From Opitutaceae bacterium (lineage in GTDB: Bacteria; Verrucomicrobiota; Verrucomicrobiia; Opitutales; Opitutaceae): DNA of 32,554 nucleotides. The notes beneath the pieces are model-generated. The model made no database searches, was not told where the DNA came from, and saw nothing but the letters and a program-made list of their open reading frames with translations. The stretch spans positions 1 to 32,554 of the forward strand of contig JANYCF010000104.1 of the NCBI GenBank assembly GCA_025360455.1, in the 5' to 3' direction. Position numbers and translations under genes: made by a program. Numbering within the stretch: the first letter of the stretch is position 1; every line of letters starts with the position of its first letter. Positions 24,877 through 32,517 of the stretch are shown piece after piece.

Positions 24877-25981
24877 CGAAATGGATTGAGGCATGAGGCA
24901 ACCGGCATTCCACCAGTGTGCCGCCACCCAGCTGGGCTTCAACCTTGAAGCGGGCATGAATTATCCCGGCGCGGTGCGCCATGATGCGCAGCCCAAGACC
25001 CTGGCCTCTTTGGGGTGGCGGCGGCAGACCTGTCCCGTCATCATCCACGGACAGGATTAGACAATCGTCGCAGGACGTCAGGGAAATTTTCACGTGGGTT
25101 GCCTTGCCATGTTGCACCGCGTTTCGCACTGATTCCTGGGTGATGCGATAGAGATGGGTGGCCTCACTGCCAGCAGTGCAATCAGTTTCATCGTCACCTT
25201 GAAACTGACACTTGACGTGAAATTGTTCCGCTGCGGTCACGGCATATTCCTGCAATGCGGCGCGCAAGCCGTTGCGCTCAACTTCCGCGAGCAATAGGCC
25301 CCGGGCGAGACGCCGCGTCTTCTCAATACCTTCTTCCACCAGGCGAACGATTCTCCAGGCATCGGATGTCTCCGTCGCCTGACGGGCCTGTAATTTTTCT
25401 CCCAAAACCTGGCCGGCCAGGGCCGTTCCCGTGAGGTGCTGCCCGAGATCGTCATGCAGATCGCGGCCGATGCTGCTGCGCTCGCGTTCGCCAATTTCCA
25501 GAATCACTTTTTCCAATCGTTCTCGTTCGCTGATAACCTCGGTCAAGGCGACGGTGCGTTGTTGAATGCGCTGCTCCATTTCGCGTTGCAGGCTGCGTAC
25601 GGACGAGAAGAGCCAAACAATGATCAAATAGGTACTGAGTGCGATCGTGGCATTCCAGCAGGGCACGATCCAATGGCTGTAATGCGCCCCGGCGGCCAGA
25701 TCCCCCGCGATGCCGATGGCAACACAGATGACGGCAATCGTGCTGCCAAATCGCCACCCGGCGGCGGCCGTGCCCAGCACGACCGGCAGGCAATAGAAGA
25801 CCGACAGTGAAAATTCAAAGCTGAACAGAAAATCAAGCGCCCCAATGAGGGCAATCAGCAGCAGTGCGATGAGGGCGAGCTGTCGCCTGAGCCGCTGGTC
25901 TGAGGAAACGAGGATATTCTTCGCAAGGTTAGTCAGCCGGGTGAGAATGGCTTGGCGTGAAAAATGCGATGGAGCGGACAT
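24869..25981 (-). CDS. HisKA_3-type sensor histidine kinase
   Basis: A 370-residue membrane kinase. Residues about 34-128 hold several hydrophobic segments (LALIALLLIALIGALDFLF, LSVFYCLPVVLGTAAAGW, STIAVICVAIGIAGDLAAG, TIALSTYLIIVWLF) with very short loops, so the sensor is probably embedded in the membrane. A coiled linker (about 130-165) leads to the HisKA_3 dimerisation helix ERERSSIGRDLHDDLGQHL with phospho-acceptor H176. The HATPase_c domain has N288 (QESVRNAVQHG), the G1 box DDDGTGL (313-319) and the G2 box GQGLGL (327-332). The ATG at 25981 was preferred to a TTG nine bases upstream. The signal it detects cannot be inferred. Confidence 0.92.
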   Translation of the reverse strand: MSAPSHFSRQAILTRLTNLAKNILVSSDQRLRRQLALIALLLIALIGALDFLFSFEFSLSVFYCLPVVLGTAAAGWRFGSTIAVICVAIGIAGDLAAGAHYSHWIVPCWNATIALSTYLIIVWLFSSVRSLQREMEQRIQQRTVALTEVISERERLEKVILEIGERERSSIGRDLHDDLGQHLTGTALAGQVLGEKLQARQATETSDAWRIVRLVEEGIEKTRRLARGLLLAEVERNGLRAALQEYAVTAAEQFHVKCQFQGDDETDCTAGSEATHLYRITQESVRNAVQHGKATHVKISLTSCDDCLILSVDDDGTGLPPPPQRGQGLGLRIMAHRAGIIHARFKVEAQLGGGTLVECRLPHASIHFDA

Positions 25982-26137
25982 TCGGCTCAAAAGTCCCTAG
26001 GTGATTGGCTTTCGACAAGCGAGCAAATCAAAACCACCTGAACGGCGCGATAAACGATACGAGAGCAATTACGTCTTGTTTGTTTTGAATACGGAGCCCC
26101 GGAGCGAACTCGCTCCCCAGTCCCAACTCTTGGCTAA
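25982..26137. other. Gene-free spacer before the MITE-like element
   Basis: No gene is seen between the kinase start and the inverted-repeat element. The only clear structure is GGAGCGA (26101-26107) with TCGCTCC (26110-26116), a perfect 7-bp inverted repeat around AC. The promoter of the kinase gene must be here, reading leftwards, but no convincing -35/-10 pair was found. Confidence 0.4.
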
Positions 26138-26261
26138 GAGCCTATCCGAATAACGATGGTACGATGGTACGTATTTTGGGTAGGGCGAGTCGTCCCTGAC
26201 GAGCCGCGGCTCACCGGGACGGTTCGCCCTACCTCATTGCAGCCAATATTCGGATAGGCTC
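26138..26261. mobile_element. MITE-like element with IS5-type terminal inverted repeats
   Basis: The 124-base element starts GAGCCTATCCGAATA (26138-26152) and ends with its perfect complement TATTCGGATAGGCTC (26247-26261). TAA lies directly outside both ends (26135-26137 and 26262-26264), consistent with a 3-bp target duplication. Inside, 26179-26196 and 26216-26233 form a second inverted repeat of 18 bases with two mismatches, and GAGCCGCGGCTC at the centre is a perfect palindrome. ACGATGGT is repeated in tandem at 26153-26168. There is no coding capacity. Ends beginning GAGCC with a TNA target resemble the IS1031 subgroup of the IS5 family, so this is probably a non-autonomous derivative moved by such a transposase. 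It lies 73 bases before deoC. Confidence 0.65.
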
Positions 26262-26334
26262 TAAGCACGCCCGTACCTTTGTGATTCTTTGAGCGTGGCT
26301 TTTTCTACGATTCCCGCGATATTACGCCCGTTAT

Positions 26335-27123
26335 ATGAATACCACCGCTTATAAAACCACCGTGCGTGATCTCGCGCGGATGATCGATCACTCCCTCTTG
26401 CATCCGACGATGACCGACGCGCAGTTTGATGCAGGCTGCGCGTTGGCCGTCCGTTATGGTGTGGCGACGGTTTGCGTGAAACCTTGCGATGTGCCCCGGG
26501 CGGTCGAACTCCTCAAAGGGTCGGCGGTGTTGGTCTGCTCCGTCATTGGTTTTCCTCACGGCAACAGCCACACTTCGATCAAGATTCTCGAAACCGAACT
26601 CGCCATCCGCGAAGGCGCGAAAGAAATCGATATGGTGGCCAATGCGGGGAAAGTGCTTGGCGGCAATCTGGCCTACGTCGCCGCAGATATCAAGGCGGTC
26701 AACGACGCCTGCATCACTCGCGGTGCCATCTTGAAGGTCATTTTTGAAAACGATTACCTGCAGGATGCGCACATCATATCGCTCTGTGAAATTTGTACCA
26801 AGATCGGCGTGGCCTTTGTGAAAACCTCCACCGGCTACGGTTTCGTCAAGCAACCGAACGGCGACTATAACTACAAGGGCGCAACCGAGCATCACCTGAA
26901 ATTGATGCGCGCCTATTGTTCGGAGAAAATCCAAATCAAGGCTGCTGGCGGCATTCGCACCCTTGACGAACTGCTGCGCGCCCGCGCCCTAGGCGTCACG
27001 CGCATCGGTGCCTCCGCCACTGAAGCGATGCTCAACGAAGCGGTGCAGCGTGGCTTCCCAGGGGAATCCGCGGTTGGGATCGGGCCGGCACTTTCTACTT
27101 CCTCTACTCCCTCCGGATATTAG
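26335..27123 (+). CDS. deoC: Deoxyribose-phosphate aldolase
   Basis: DeoC is a class I aldolase that cleaves 2-deoxyribose 5-phosphate to glyceraldehyde 3-phosphate and acetaldehyde, the last step of deoxyribonucleoside catabolism. The 262-residue product has all catalytic features: D99 in EIDMV, the Schiff-base lysine K163 in FVKTSTGYGF, and K202 in IKAAGGIRT. ARMIDHSLLHPTMT near the start and SVIGFPHGNSHT at 69-80 also fit the family. Other nucleoside-catabolism genes (deoA, deoD, cdd) are not in the window. The last 15 or so residues are Ser/Thr/Pro-rich and beyond the usual family end. The start has no Shine-Dalgarno sequence, and a MITE-like element lies just upstream. Confidence 0.96.
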   Translation: MNTTAYKTTVRDLARMIDHSLLHPTMTDAQFDAGCALAVRYGVATVCVKPCDVPRAVELLKGSAVLVCSVIGFPHGNSHTSIKILETELAIREGAKEIDMVANAGKVLGGNLAYVAADIKAVNDACITRGAILKVIFENDYLQDAHIISLCEICTKIGVAFVKTSTGYGFVKQPNGDYNYKGATEHHLKLMRAYCSEKIQIKAAGGIRTLDELLRARALGVTRIGASATEAMLNEAVQRGFPGESAVGIGPALSTSSTPSGY

Positions 27124-27159
27124 TCAGCGGGGAAGTCGGCTTGGTTGCTTGGAAATAAT

Positions 27160-27259
27160 GCAGAGCTCGATTTTTTGTTTTCCGGGGTCAAATCCCCGGG
27201 AGCTTGCGTGGATGGGTAGCTGCGAGCGCCCGCGAACAGAAGGCAGACCACTCGCGGGC
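27160..27259 (+). other. Structured spacer after deoC: compound hairpin and second hairpin
   Basis: No gene is seen between deoC and the convergent small gene (27124-27341). GCAGAGCTC (27160-27168) pairs with GAGCTTGC (27200-27207) over 8 bp with one bulged G. Directly stacked on it, CCGGGG (27182-27187) pairs with CCCCGG (27194-27199) around TCAAAT. Between them on the 5' side is an unpaired T-rich bulge, 27169-27181. Farther on, GCCCGCGA (27228-27235) pairs with TCGCGGGC (27252-27259). No canonical terminator T tract follows. It could be a structured 3' UTR, a small RNA or a decayed repeat; none is proven. Confidence 0.4.
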
Positions 27260-27341
27260 AATCGTGGCGACAAGAACTGGGGATATGAGGCGGAGGCAGG
27301 TTTTTCTGAAATGACCTGAAGCCTGCGTGGGGCCCGTACTG

Positions 27342-27662
27342 TTAATTATCCAGCTCTTGGACGCCTTTGGCTTTGCAGAGCGCGGTGAGAATGCGGAATT
27401 CGAGACTGAGGGCGTCGTGCTTTTCCGGAGTCACTACGAAACCGGTCAAAAGAGTTTTCATGACTTCACCGTGTGTCTTCACGTTAGGCGTAATCTGGAT
27501 CCGCTCGAGAGCCTTGGGGCCGTGTTGAATAAACGTGGCGGCGGCGGCATAGAGGTCGCGCACCTCAGCTTTGCCTTTCACGGAACCGCTGCGGACCGTG
27601 ATCTCCATCTGACCCTCAGGGGTGTTAAATTTAAAAGGCATGTGTGGCAGTTTGATTTCCAT
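27342..27662 (-). CDS. Hypothetical protein, 106 residues
   Basis: I do not recognise this family. The product is a small, soluble, mixed alpha/beta-looking protein without signal peptide or membrane helix. An N-terminal part rich in beta-prone residues (EIKLPHMPFKFNTPEGQMEITVR) is followed by helices (AEVRDLYAAAATFIQHG and ALSLEFRILTALCKAKGV). The amino-acid make-up looks like a genuine protein rather than an antisense shadow, and no other gene competes here. The ATG at 27662 was chosen; a GTG 18 bases upstream is possible. It converges on deoC and is divergent from sufT, with 115 bases between the two starts. Confidence 0.65.
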   Translation of the reverse strand: MEIKLPHMPFKFNTPEGQMEITVRSGSVKGKAEVRDLYAAAATFIQHGPKALERIQITPNVKTHGEVMKTLLTGFVVTPEKHDALSLEFRILTALCKAKGVQELDN

Positions 27663-27777
27663 TTTTAGAGTGTATCGCACCTCGCTGGGGGTAGCCAGTG
27701 CTAATACGGCTCACGCTTAGTTACCTGTGGAAATAACGAAGAGTTGCGCTGGCGAAGTCCGCTGGCATAGTGCTGAC

Positions 27778-28320
27778 ATGACTCAGGATCACACACTTTC
27801 GAAGGATTGTCCGGCTACGATTATTCCCGCTGGCGGGAAAGTGCTACTGCCGGCCGGGGCCAAGGTCTTCATTACCCAGACATTGGGTGGAAATGTGACC
27901 GTGCGCACCGACCATGGTTTGTTCCGCATCGCCCGGGAAGACACGGGCCTGATCGCCGGCTACACCCAGGCAGCGGCCAGCCCTGCGTCTGACCTAGGGC
28001 CGACGGAATTTTCTGAAGAAGCCGTTTGGGCTGCCCTCAAAACCTGTTTCGATCCCGAAATTCCGGTCAATATTGTCGATCTCGGCCTGGTTTATGATTT
28101 GGCCATCGAGAAAACCGCGTCTGGGAAAAATGGGGTGGAAGTGAAGATGACTTTGACGGCGCCGGGTTGTGGTATGGGGCCAACGATTGCCGAGGACGCA
28201 CGGCAGAAGATTGCAGCATTGCCGACCGTGGAGTCAGCGAAGGTCCATATCGTCTGGGATCCGCAATGGGTACCGCAGATGATCTCCGAGAACGGCCGCA
28301 AGGTCCTGGGCTTGGAGTGA
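27778..28320 (+). CDS. sufT: SufT-type Fe-S assembly protein (DUF59/MIP18 family)
   Basis: A 180-residue member of the long SufT family, implicated in maturing Fe-S proteins when demand is high. The first about 60 residues form the SufT-specific N-domain, ATIIPAGGKVLLPAGAKVFITQTLGGNVTVRTDHGLFRIA. The MIP18/DUF59 domain follows, with FDPEIPVNIVDLGLVYDL (91-108), the conserved cysteine C131 in LTAPGCGMGP, and the ending VWDPQWVPQMISENGRKVLGL. The ATG at 27778 was chosen because family similarity begins near it; an upstream GTG at 27727 would add 17 unlike residues. No other suf genes are present in the window, whereas sufT often lies in a SUF operon. The gene 50 bases downstream may be cotranscribed. 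Confidence 0.9.
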   Translation: MTQDHTLSKDCPATIIPAGGKVLLPAGAKVFITQTLGGNVTVRTDHGLFRIAREDTGLIAGYTQAAASPASDLGPTEFSEEAVWAALKTCFDPEIPVNIVDLGLVYDLAIEKTASGKNGVEVKMTLTAPGCGMGPTIAEDARQKIAALPTVESAKVHIVWDPQWVPQMISENGRKVLGLE

Positions 28321-28370
28321 GGAAGAACTCTTGAAATGTAGCTCCGGTTAGCTAACAAAGCACTACCCCT

Positions 28371-28778
28371 ATGTTTAATCGTCTCTTCAAATCTACCCCA
28401 GAACCCAAAGATGGATTGCTTCAAGCTCAGCGCGAAGCCCTGGTCGACCTTCTCAACTACTGCATGTTTGCAGATAAATTGGTCACGATTAGCGAGAGTC
28501 GCTTTGTTGCGGCCAAGGTCGAGGAACTGAATAGGGACCCGAAAATGCCTTTCGACTATTACCAGAACAAATCGATTGGAGCGGCCCGGGCTGCTTTAGA
28601 TAAGCCAGAAGCGAAGAAGATTTTTTTCGGTTCAGTTCATCAGCGGCTCGCTACGCCCGAGGTGCGCAATCGCGCTTTTACTCTCTGCCAAAAACTATTT
28701 CTGGCTGATGGGATCAAGCGTGACAGTGAATCAGCAGTCCAAGTGGAAATTCGGCAAACACTGCATATTGCTCAGTGA
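28371..28778 (+). CDS. Small TerB-like helical protein
   Basis: A 135-residue cytoplasmic protein predicted to be all helical. ALVDLLNYCMFADKLVTISESRFVAAKVEEL (about 23-53) and RNRAFTLCQKLFLADGIKRDSESAVQVEI (about 99-127) look like two related halves, each with a hydrophobic helix, a short ADK/ADG acidic turn and a following Glu-containing helix. This is the pattern of TerB/DjlA-N-like domains, which bind metal ions in some members. The assignment rests on pattern only. It lies 50 bases after sufT on the same strand; GTTAGCTAAC (28347-28356), a 10-bp palindrome, sits 14 bases before its ATG. Confidence 0.6.
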   Translation: MFNRLFKSTPEPKDGLLQAQREALVDLLNYCMFADKLVTISESRFVAAKVEELNRDPKMPFDYYQNKSIGAARAALDKPEAKKIFFGSVHQRLATPEVRNRAFTLCQKLFLADGIKRDSESAVQVEIRQTLHIAQ

Positions 28779-29057
28779 GGTTGCCTGCTCGACGGCGAAA
28801 TAATATCACGCCGGGTGAATTAGGAAGGGGGGTAGGACGGTCATCGAAAATCCACCACACACTCACCGCCATGGATTTTCAAAATTTTCAACTTTTAGAT
28901 TTTCCGCTGCCCGCTTTCAAGATTTTCAGAATCGCCCACGACAGGGGAATCCTGACCACGAACCCTAAACTGCATGACCTGACTCCTGACCGTACCATGT
29001 CAACTTTTGCCTTTCCCGGGAAGGTGTGAGGGGCAAAGTTACGGATGTTACCCACGC
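28779..29057. other. Intergenic region, T-rich
   Basis: Nothing firm is seen in these 279 bases. The strand is T-rich from about 28870 to 28935, with GATTTTC repeated three times. CGGCG (28793-28797) and CGCCG (28809-28813) could form a weak stem after the TerB-like gene. A 52-codon reading frame starts at 28871 but shows no protein-like features. A promoter for the long gene downstream is expected here. Confidence 0.35.
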
Positions 29058-32000
29058 ATGAAATTACCCCGTGCTTCGCTGGCGGCGCTCTTAACCGCTC
29101 AGGCTCAAGAAACCTTCAACGATTGCGCTGCGAAGTTCATGCTGATCGCGCTCGTCCAACAGCTCGCGCACGCGGCGGGAGATGATCCGAAACCGCTGAT
29201 CGCGAGGATCGCCGCACTTTTTATTCTGCCGTACGTGCTGTTCGGTCCAATCTGTGGCTGGATGGCCGATCGTTTCTCCAAACGTACGGTGCTGAACTGG
29301 GTGCTGGCGGCGCAAATTGCCGTGATGGGGCTTTTGATGTTCGCCCTCTGGTGCCACTCCTTGCGCGGGGCGATGGGTTGTTTTTTTCTCCTCTCCGTGG
29401 TGATGGCGCTGCTCTCTCCGGCCAAGCGTGGCATTTTGTTGGAGTACGTCGGCCCGATGAAACTTTCGCGGGTGGTCGGTTTCATGGAGATGGCCAATAT
29501 CACGGCCATGCTTGTGGGCTCGTATGCCGGCGGGCAATGGTTCGCGCACTGGCTGGCGGGCGGCGGTGACGTGTGGGCAGCGGGACTGAAAGTGGCGGGA
29601 GTTCTGACGGGGTCGTCGGTGGTGGCGTGGCTGATTTTTAAAATAACCCCACCGACTCAGGCACAAGCGCAGGAGCCCTTTCGCGGCAGTCTTTTGGTGC
29701 GGCATTTTTCGGATTTGGCCGTTGTGTGGCAGGATCGTCCGTTGTGGCGGGCGACGATGGGGATTTGTTTTTTCTACGCCTTGGGGGGCTACCTGTCGCT
29801 GCTGATGCCGCAGATCGCGTACGAACTGCAGCAGGGCGGCGTGCAGACCAGTGCGGTGTCGAGCACGCTGCTGTTGATGGTGGGCGTGGGGACGATGCTG
29901 GGCAATCTTTCCGCCGGGCTGCTTTCGCGGCGCGGAGTTGAACTCGGCTTGATTCCGCTCGGGGGGACGTTGCTGGTGGCTGCGCTGATCGCGTTGGGCT
30001 TGCAACCGGCCGGAGGTCGGGCGTTCACGGGTCTGCTGATAGTAGGGGGCTTTTCATCCGGATTTTTTCTCGTGCCACTCTACGCCTATATCCAACAACG
30101 AGCAGCTAACGAACGGCGAGGGCGGACTCTGGCCGGTGTCAGTCTGCTCGACAGTTTGGCGGGGTTTTTCGCCAGCGGGCTTTATCTGCTCGTCGCGGGC
30201 GATCAAACCTTGGGCTGGCTCCCGTCGTCCCAGATATTCCTGCTTGCGGCGCTGACGCTCGGCATGCTCCTCTACGGGCTTTGGCATATTCCCCATCACA
30301 CGGTGTGCACGGTGATGCGGTTGATCGGGCCGATTTTCTACCGGGTGAAATCTCGCGGTTGGGAAAATATTCCCACGGGTGGGGCGCTGATGATCTGTAA
30401 TCATTTGTCGTACGTGGATGCCGTGGTACTACAAATTGCTTCGCCGCGGCCGATTCGCTTCATCGCGTTTGCGGGTTTCGCGAAGAGTCCGTTTCTGCGT
30501 TTTATTTTTCGAGCGGCGGGAGTGATCCCCGTGGCGCCCAACAAACCCATGAAGGGTATTCGCCTGGCCTGGGACGCGATCAAGGCGGGCGAACTGGTGT
30601 GCGTGTTTCCCGAGGGGGCCATCTCACGCACGGGGCAGTTGATGCAGCTTAAGCGCGGTTTCGGTTTGATTGTGGAGTTGGCAAAAGTCCCCTTGGTGCC
30701 GGCGGTGATCGATGGACTTTGGGGCTCAATTTATTCTTTCGCCGGCAATAAATATCTGTGGAAATCTCCGCGACTGATGCCGACGCCCGTCTGCGTGCTC
30801 TTCGGCAGCCCCATGCCCCACGAGCAGGTGACGCTGAGTTCAGCGCGACGGGCACTGCTGGATTTGGGCGAGGAAGCATTTCAAGAGCGCCCGGTTTTGA
30901 AACGACATTTGGGCCGCGAGGCGGTACAGGCACTGGCGAAATATCCGCGGCATATCGTAATCGTGGATCGCACGGGTGAACGGCGCGAGCTGTCGGGTGC
31001 GGAATTGCTGGCTGTGGTGGCGGTCTTGTCGCGCCGACTGCGGGCGACCGTGCCGGAAGCCCGGATCGGTATCGTGCTGCCGCCCGGGGCAGGAGCCTTC
31101 ATCGCCAATCTGGCGGTATCGTGTGCGGGGAAGACTCCGGTGAATTTGAATTTCACCACGGGGCGCGCCTCTTTGGAGGCCTCGCTGCGCTTGGGTGAAA
31201 TTAGCACGGTGCTCACGGCGGATGCGCTGCGGGAAAAGCTGCCGAACTTTCCGTTCCCCGCTCGGACACTGGATCTGAAAACGGAAATTGAATCAGCGGG
31301 TGGCAAGCGAGCGATTTGGCCGTGGTGGCTCGCCGCACAGGTGATCCCGAATCAATGGCTGGCGGATTTGATGCAGGTGCCGCGCACCGGTGATCGGGCC
31401 GAAGCGGCGTTACTTTTCACCAGTGGCAGTTCCGGTGAACCAAAGGGCGTGGTGCTCAGCCACCGCAACATCATCGCGAATTGCGCGCAGATTTCCTCGC
31501 TGTCGATTTTGCCTGAATCCACTTCGTTGCTCGGATGTCTGCCGGTTTTTCACTCTTTCGGATTCACGGTGACGCTGTGGTATCCGCTCTTGCGCGGTTG
31601 CAGTGTGGTTACGGTGCCCAGTCCGCTCGACACGAGAAAAATTATCGACGCGATCAAGCAGGAGAAAGTAACGGTGATGCTGGGCGCACCGACCTTTATC
31701 CGACCGATGCTTAAGCGGGCAACGAAGGAAGAAATCCGCACGCTCAAGCTGGTGATTTCCGGGGCGGAGAAATTACCCTTGGAACTTTACGAAGCATTTT
31801 TGAAGCAATTTGAGATCGAGATTTTGCAAGGGTATGGACTGACCGAGACGACACCGGTCGCGAGTATCAATCAGTATCATCCGCTCATCACGACCACGAC
31901 GGCGGAGCATCAGGAAGGGAAGCGCGTGGGGGCGGTCGGCCGCCTATTGCCTGGAACTACCGTACGCATCGTCGATCCCGATTCAGGTGATGAATTGCCA

Positions 32001-32501
32001 ATGACCTCCACGGGAATGTTGTGGCTAAAAGGCCCGAATATTTTCACCGGTTACCTCAAGGATGAAGAAAAGACCGCGGCGGCGCTGAAAGAAGGTTGGT
32101 TCATCACGGGGGATTTGGGGCGATTGGATGAGGATGGTTTTTTATTTATCGAAGGTCGGCAGTCGCGTTTTTCCAAGATTGGAGGTGAGATGGTGCCGCA
32201 CGGCACGGTGGAGCAACACATCAACACGGCCTTCGGCTGGGAGCATCATGAAGTGCCAGTGGCGGTGATTACGAGTGTGCCGGACAGTAGCAAAGGAGAG
32301 GCCTTGGTTCTTCTGACTACGCAAGACGTCACGGTGGCGGATATTCGCGGCAAGCTACTGGAGGCCGGGTTGCCTAATCTCTGGGTGCCAAAGGCGGTCT
32401 GCAAGGTGGAGCGCATCCCGGTCTTGGGCACCGGCAAGACCGACCTGAAAGCATGTCGCACCCTTGCACTGGATAAGACTGGAGAAGCGGCGAGCGCTTG
32501 A
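29058..32501 (+). CDS. Fused LplT transporter / PlsC acyltransferase / acyl-ACP ligase (Aas-type)
   Basis: A 1147-residue three-part membrane enzyme for lysophospholipid recycling. Residues about 1-420 are an MFS transporter like LplT, which flips lysophospholipids inward (opening SLAALLTAQAQETFNDCAAKFML; loop GWMADRFSKRTVLNW). Residues about 430-630 are a PlsC-type acyltransferase with H449-x4-D454 (NHLSYVDAV) and FPEGAISRTG. Residues about 640-1147 are an AMP-forming acyl ligase: FTSGSSGEPKGVVLSHRN (from 787), GYGLTETTPV (925-934), WFITGDLGRLDEDGFLFIEGR, and a terminal GTGKTDLKA with the catalytic Lys. In E. coli lplT and aas are separate neighbouring genes; here all are on one chain. The ATG at 29058 was chosen because LplT similarity begins there. 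Confidence 0.93.
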   Translation: MKLPRASLAALLTAQAQETFNDCAAKFMLIALVQQLAHAAGDDPKPLIARIAALFILPYVLFGPICGWMADRFSKRTVLNWVLAAQIAVMGLLMFALWCHSLRGAMGCFFLLSVVMALLSPAKRGILLEYVGPMKLSRVVGFMEMANITAMLVGSYAGGQWFAHWLAGGGDVWAAGLKVAGVLTGSSVVAWLIFKITPPTQAQAQEPFRGSLLVRHFSDLAVVWQDRPLWRATMGICFFYALGGYLSLLMPQIAYELQQGGVQTSAVSSTLLLMVGVGTMLGNLSAGLLSRRGVELGLIPLGGTLLVAALIALGLQPAGGRAFTGLLIVGGFSSGFFLVPLYAYIQQRAANERRGRTLAGVSLLDSLAGFFASGLYLLVAGDQTLGWLPSSQIFLLAALTLGMLLYGLWHIPHHTVCTVMRLIGPIFYRVKSRGWENIPTGGALMICNHLSYVDAVVLQIASPRPIRFIAFAGFAKSPFLRFIFRAAGVIPVAPNKPMKGIRLAWDAIKAGELVCVFPEGAISRTGQLMQLKRGFGLIVELAKVPLVPAVIDGLWGSIYSFAGNKYLWKSPRLMPTPVCVLFGSPMPHEQVTLSSARRALLDLGEEAFQERPVLKRHLGREAVQALAKYPRHIVIVDRTGERRELSGAELLAVVAVLSRRLRATVPEARIGIVLPPGAGAFIANLAVSCAGKTPVNLNFTTGRASLEASLRLGEISTVLTADALREKLPNFPFPARTLDLKTEIESAGGKRAIWPWWLAAQVIPNQWLADLMQVPRTGDRAEAALLFTSGSSGEPKGVVLSHRNIIANCAQISSLSILPESTSLLGCLPVFHSFGFTVTLWYPLLRGCSVVTVPSPLDTRKIIDAIKQEKVTVMLGAPTFIRPMLKRATKEEIRTLKLVISGAEKLPLELYEAFLKQFEIEILQGYGLTETTPVASINQYHPLITTTTAEHQEGKRVGAVGRLLPGTTVRIVDPDSGDELPMTSTGMLWLKGPNIFTGYLKDEEKTAAALKEGWFITGDLGRLDEDGFLFIEGRQSRFSKIGGEMVPHGTVEQHINTAFGWEHHEVPVAVITSVPDSSKGEALVLLTTQDVTVADIRGKLLEAGLPNLWVPKAVCKVERIPVLGTGKTDLKACRTLALDKTGEAASA

Positions 32502-32517
32502 GGTAAAAGCTTAATGC

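Noticed and set aside
27182-27199. A tRNA T-arm-like sequence (GGGG-TCAAAT-CCCC)
   Set aside because: The loop is one base short of a T-loop and no acceptor, D or anticodon arms are found around it; it is better explained as part of a larger hairpin.
28775-29029. A small gene between the TerB-like and Aas-type genes (84 codons, or 52 from the ATG at 28871)
   Set aside because: The product has no recognisable pattern, its first half reflects T-rich repeats, and the start overlaps the upstream stop.
29091-30005. A 304-codon minus-strand frame inside the LplT part of the fusion
   Set aside because: It is antisense to clear MFS sequence and lacks hydrophobic or catalytic features of its own.
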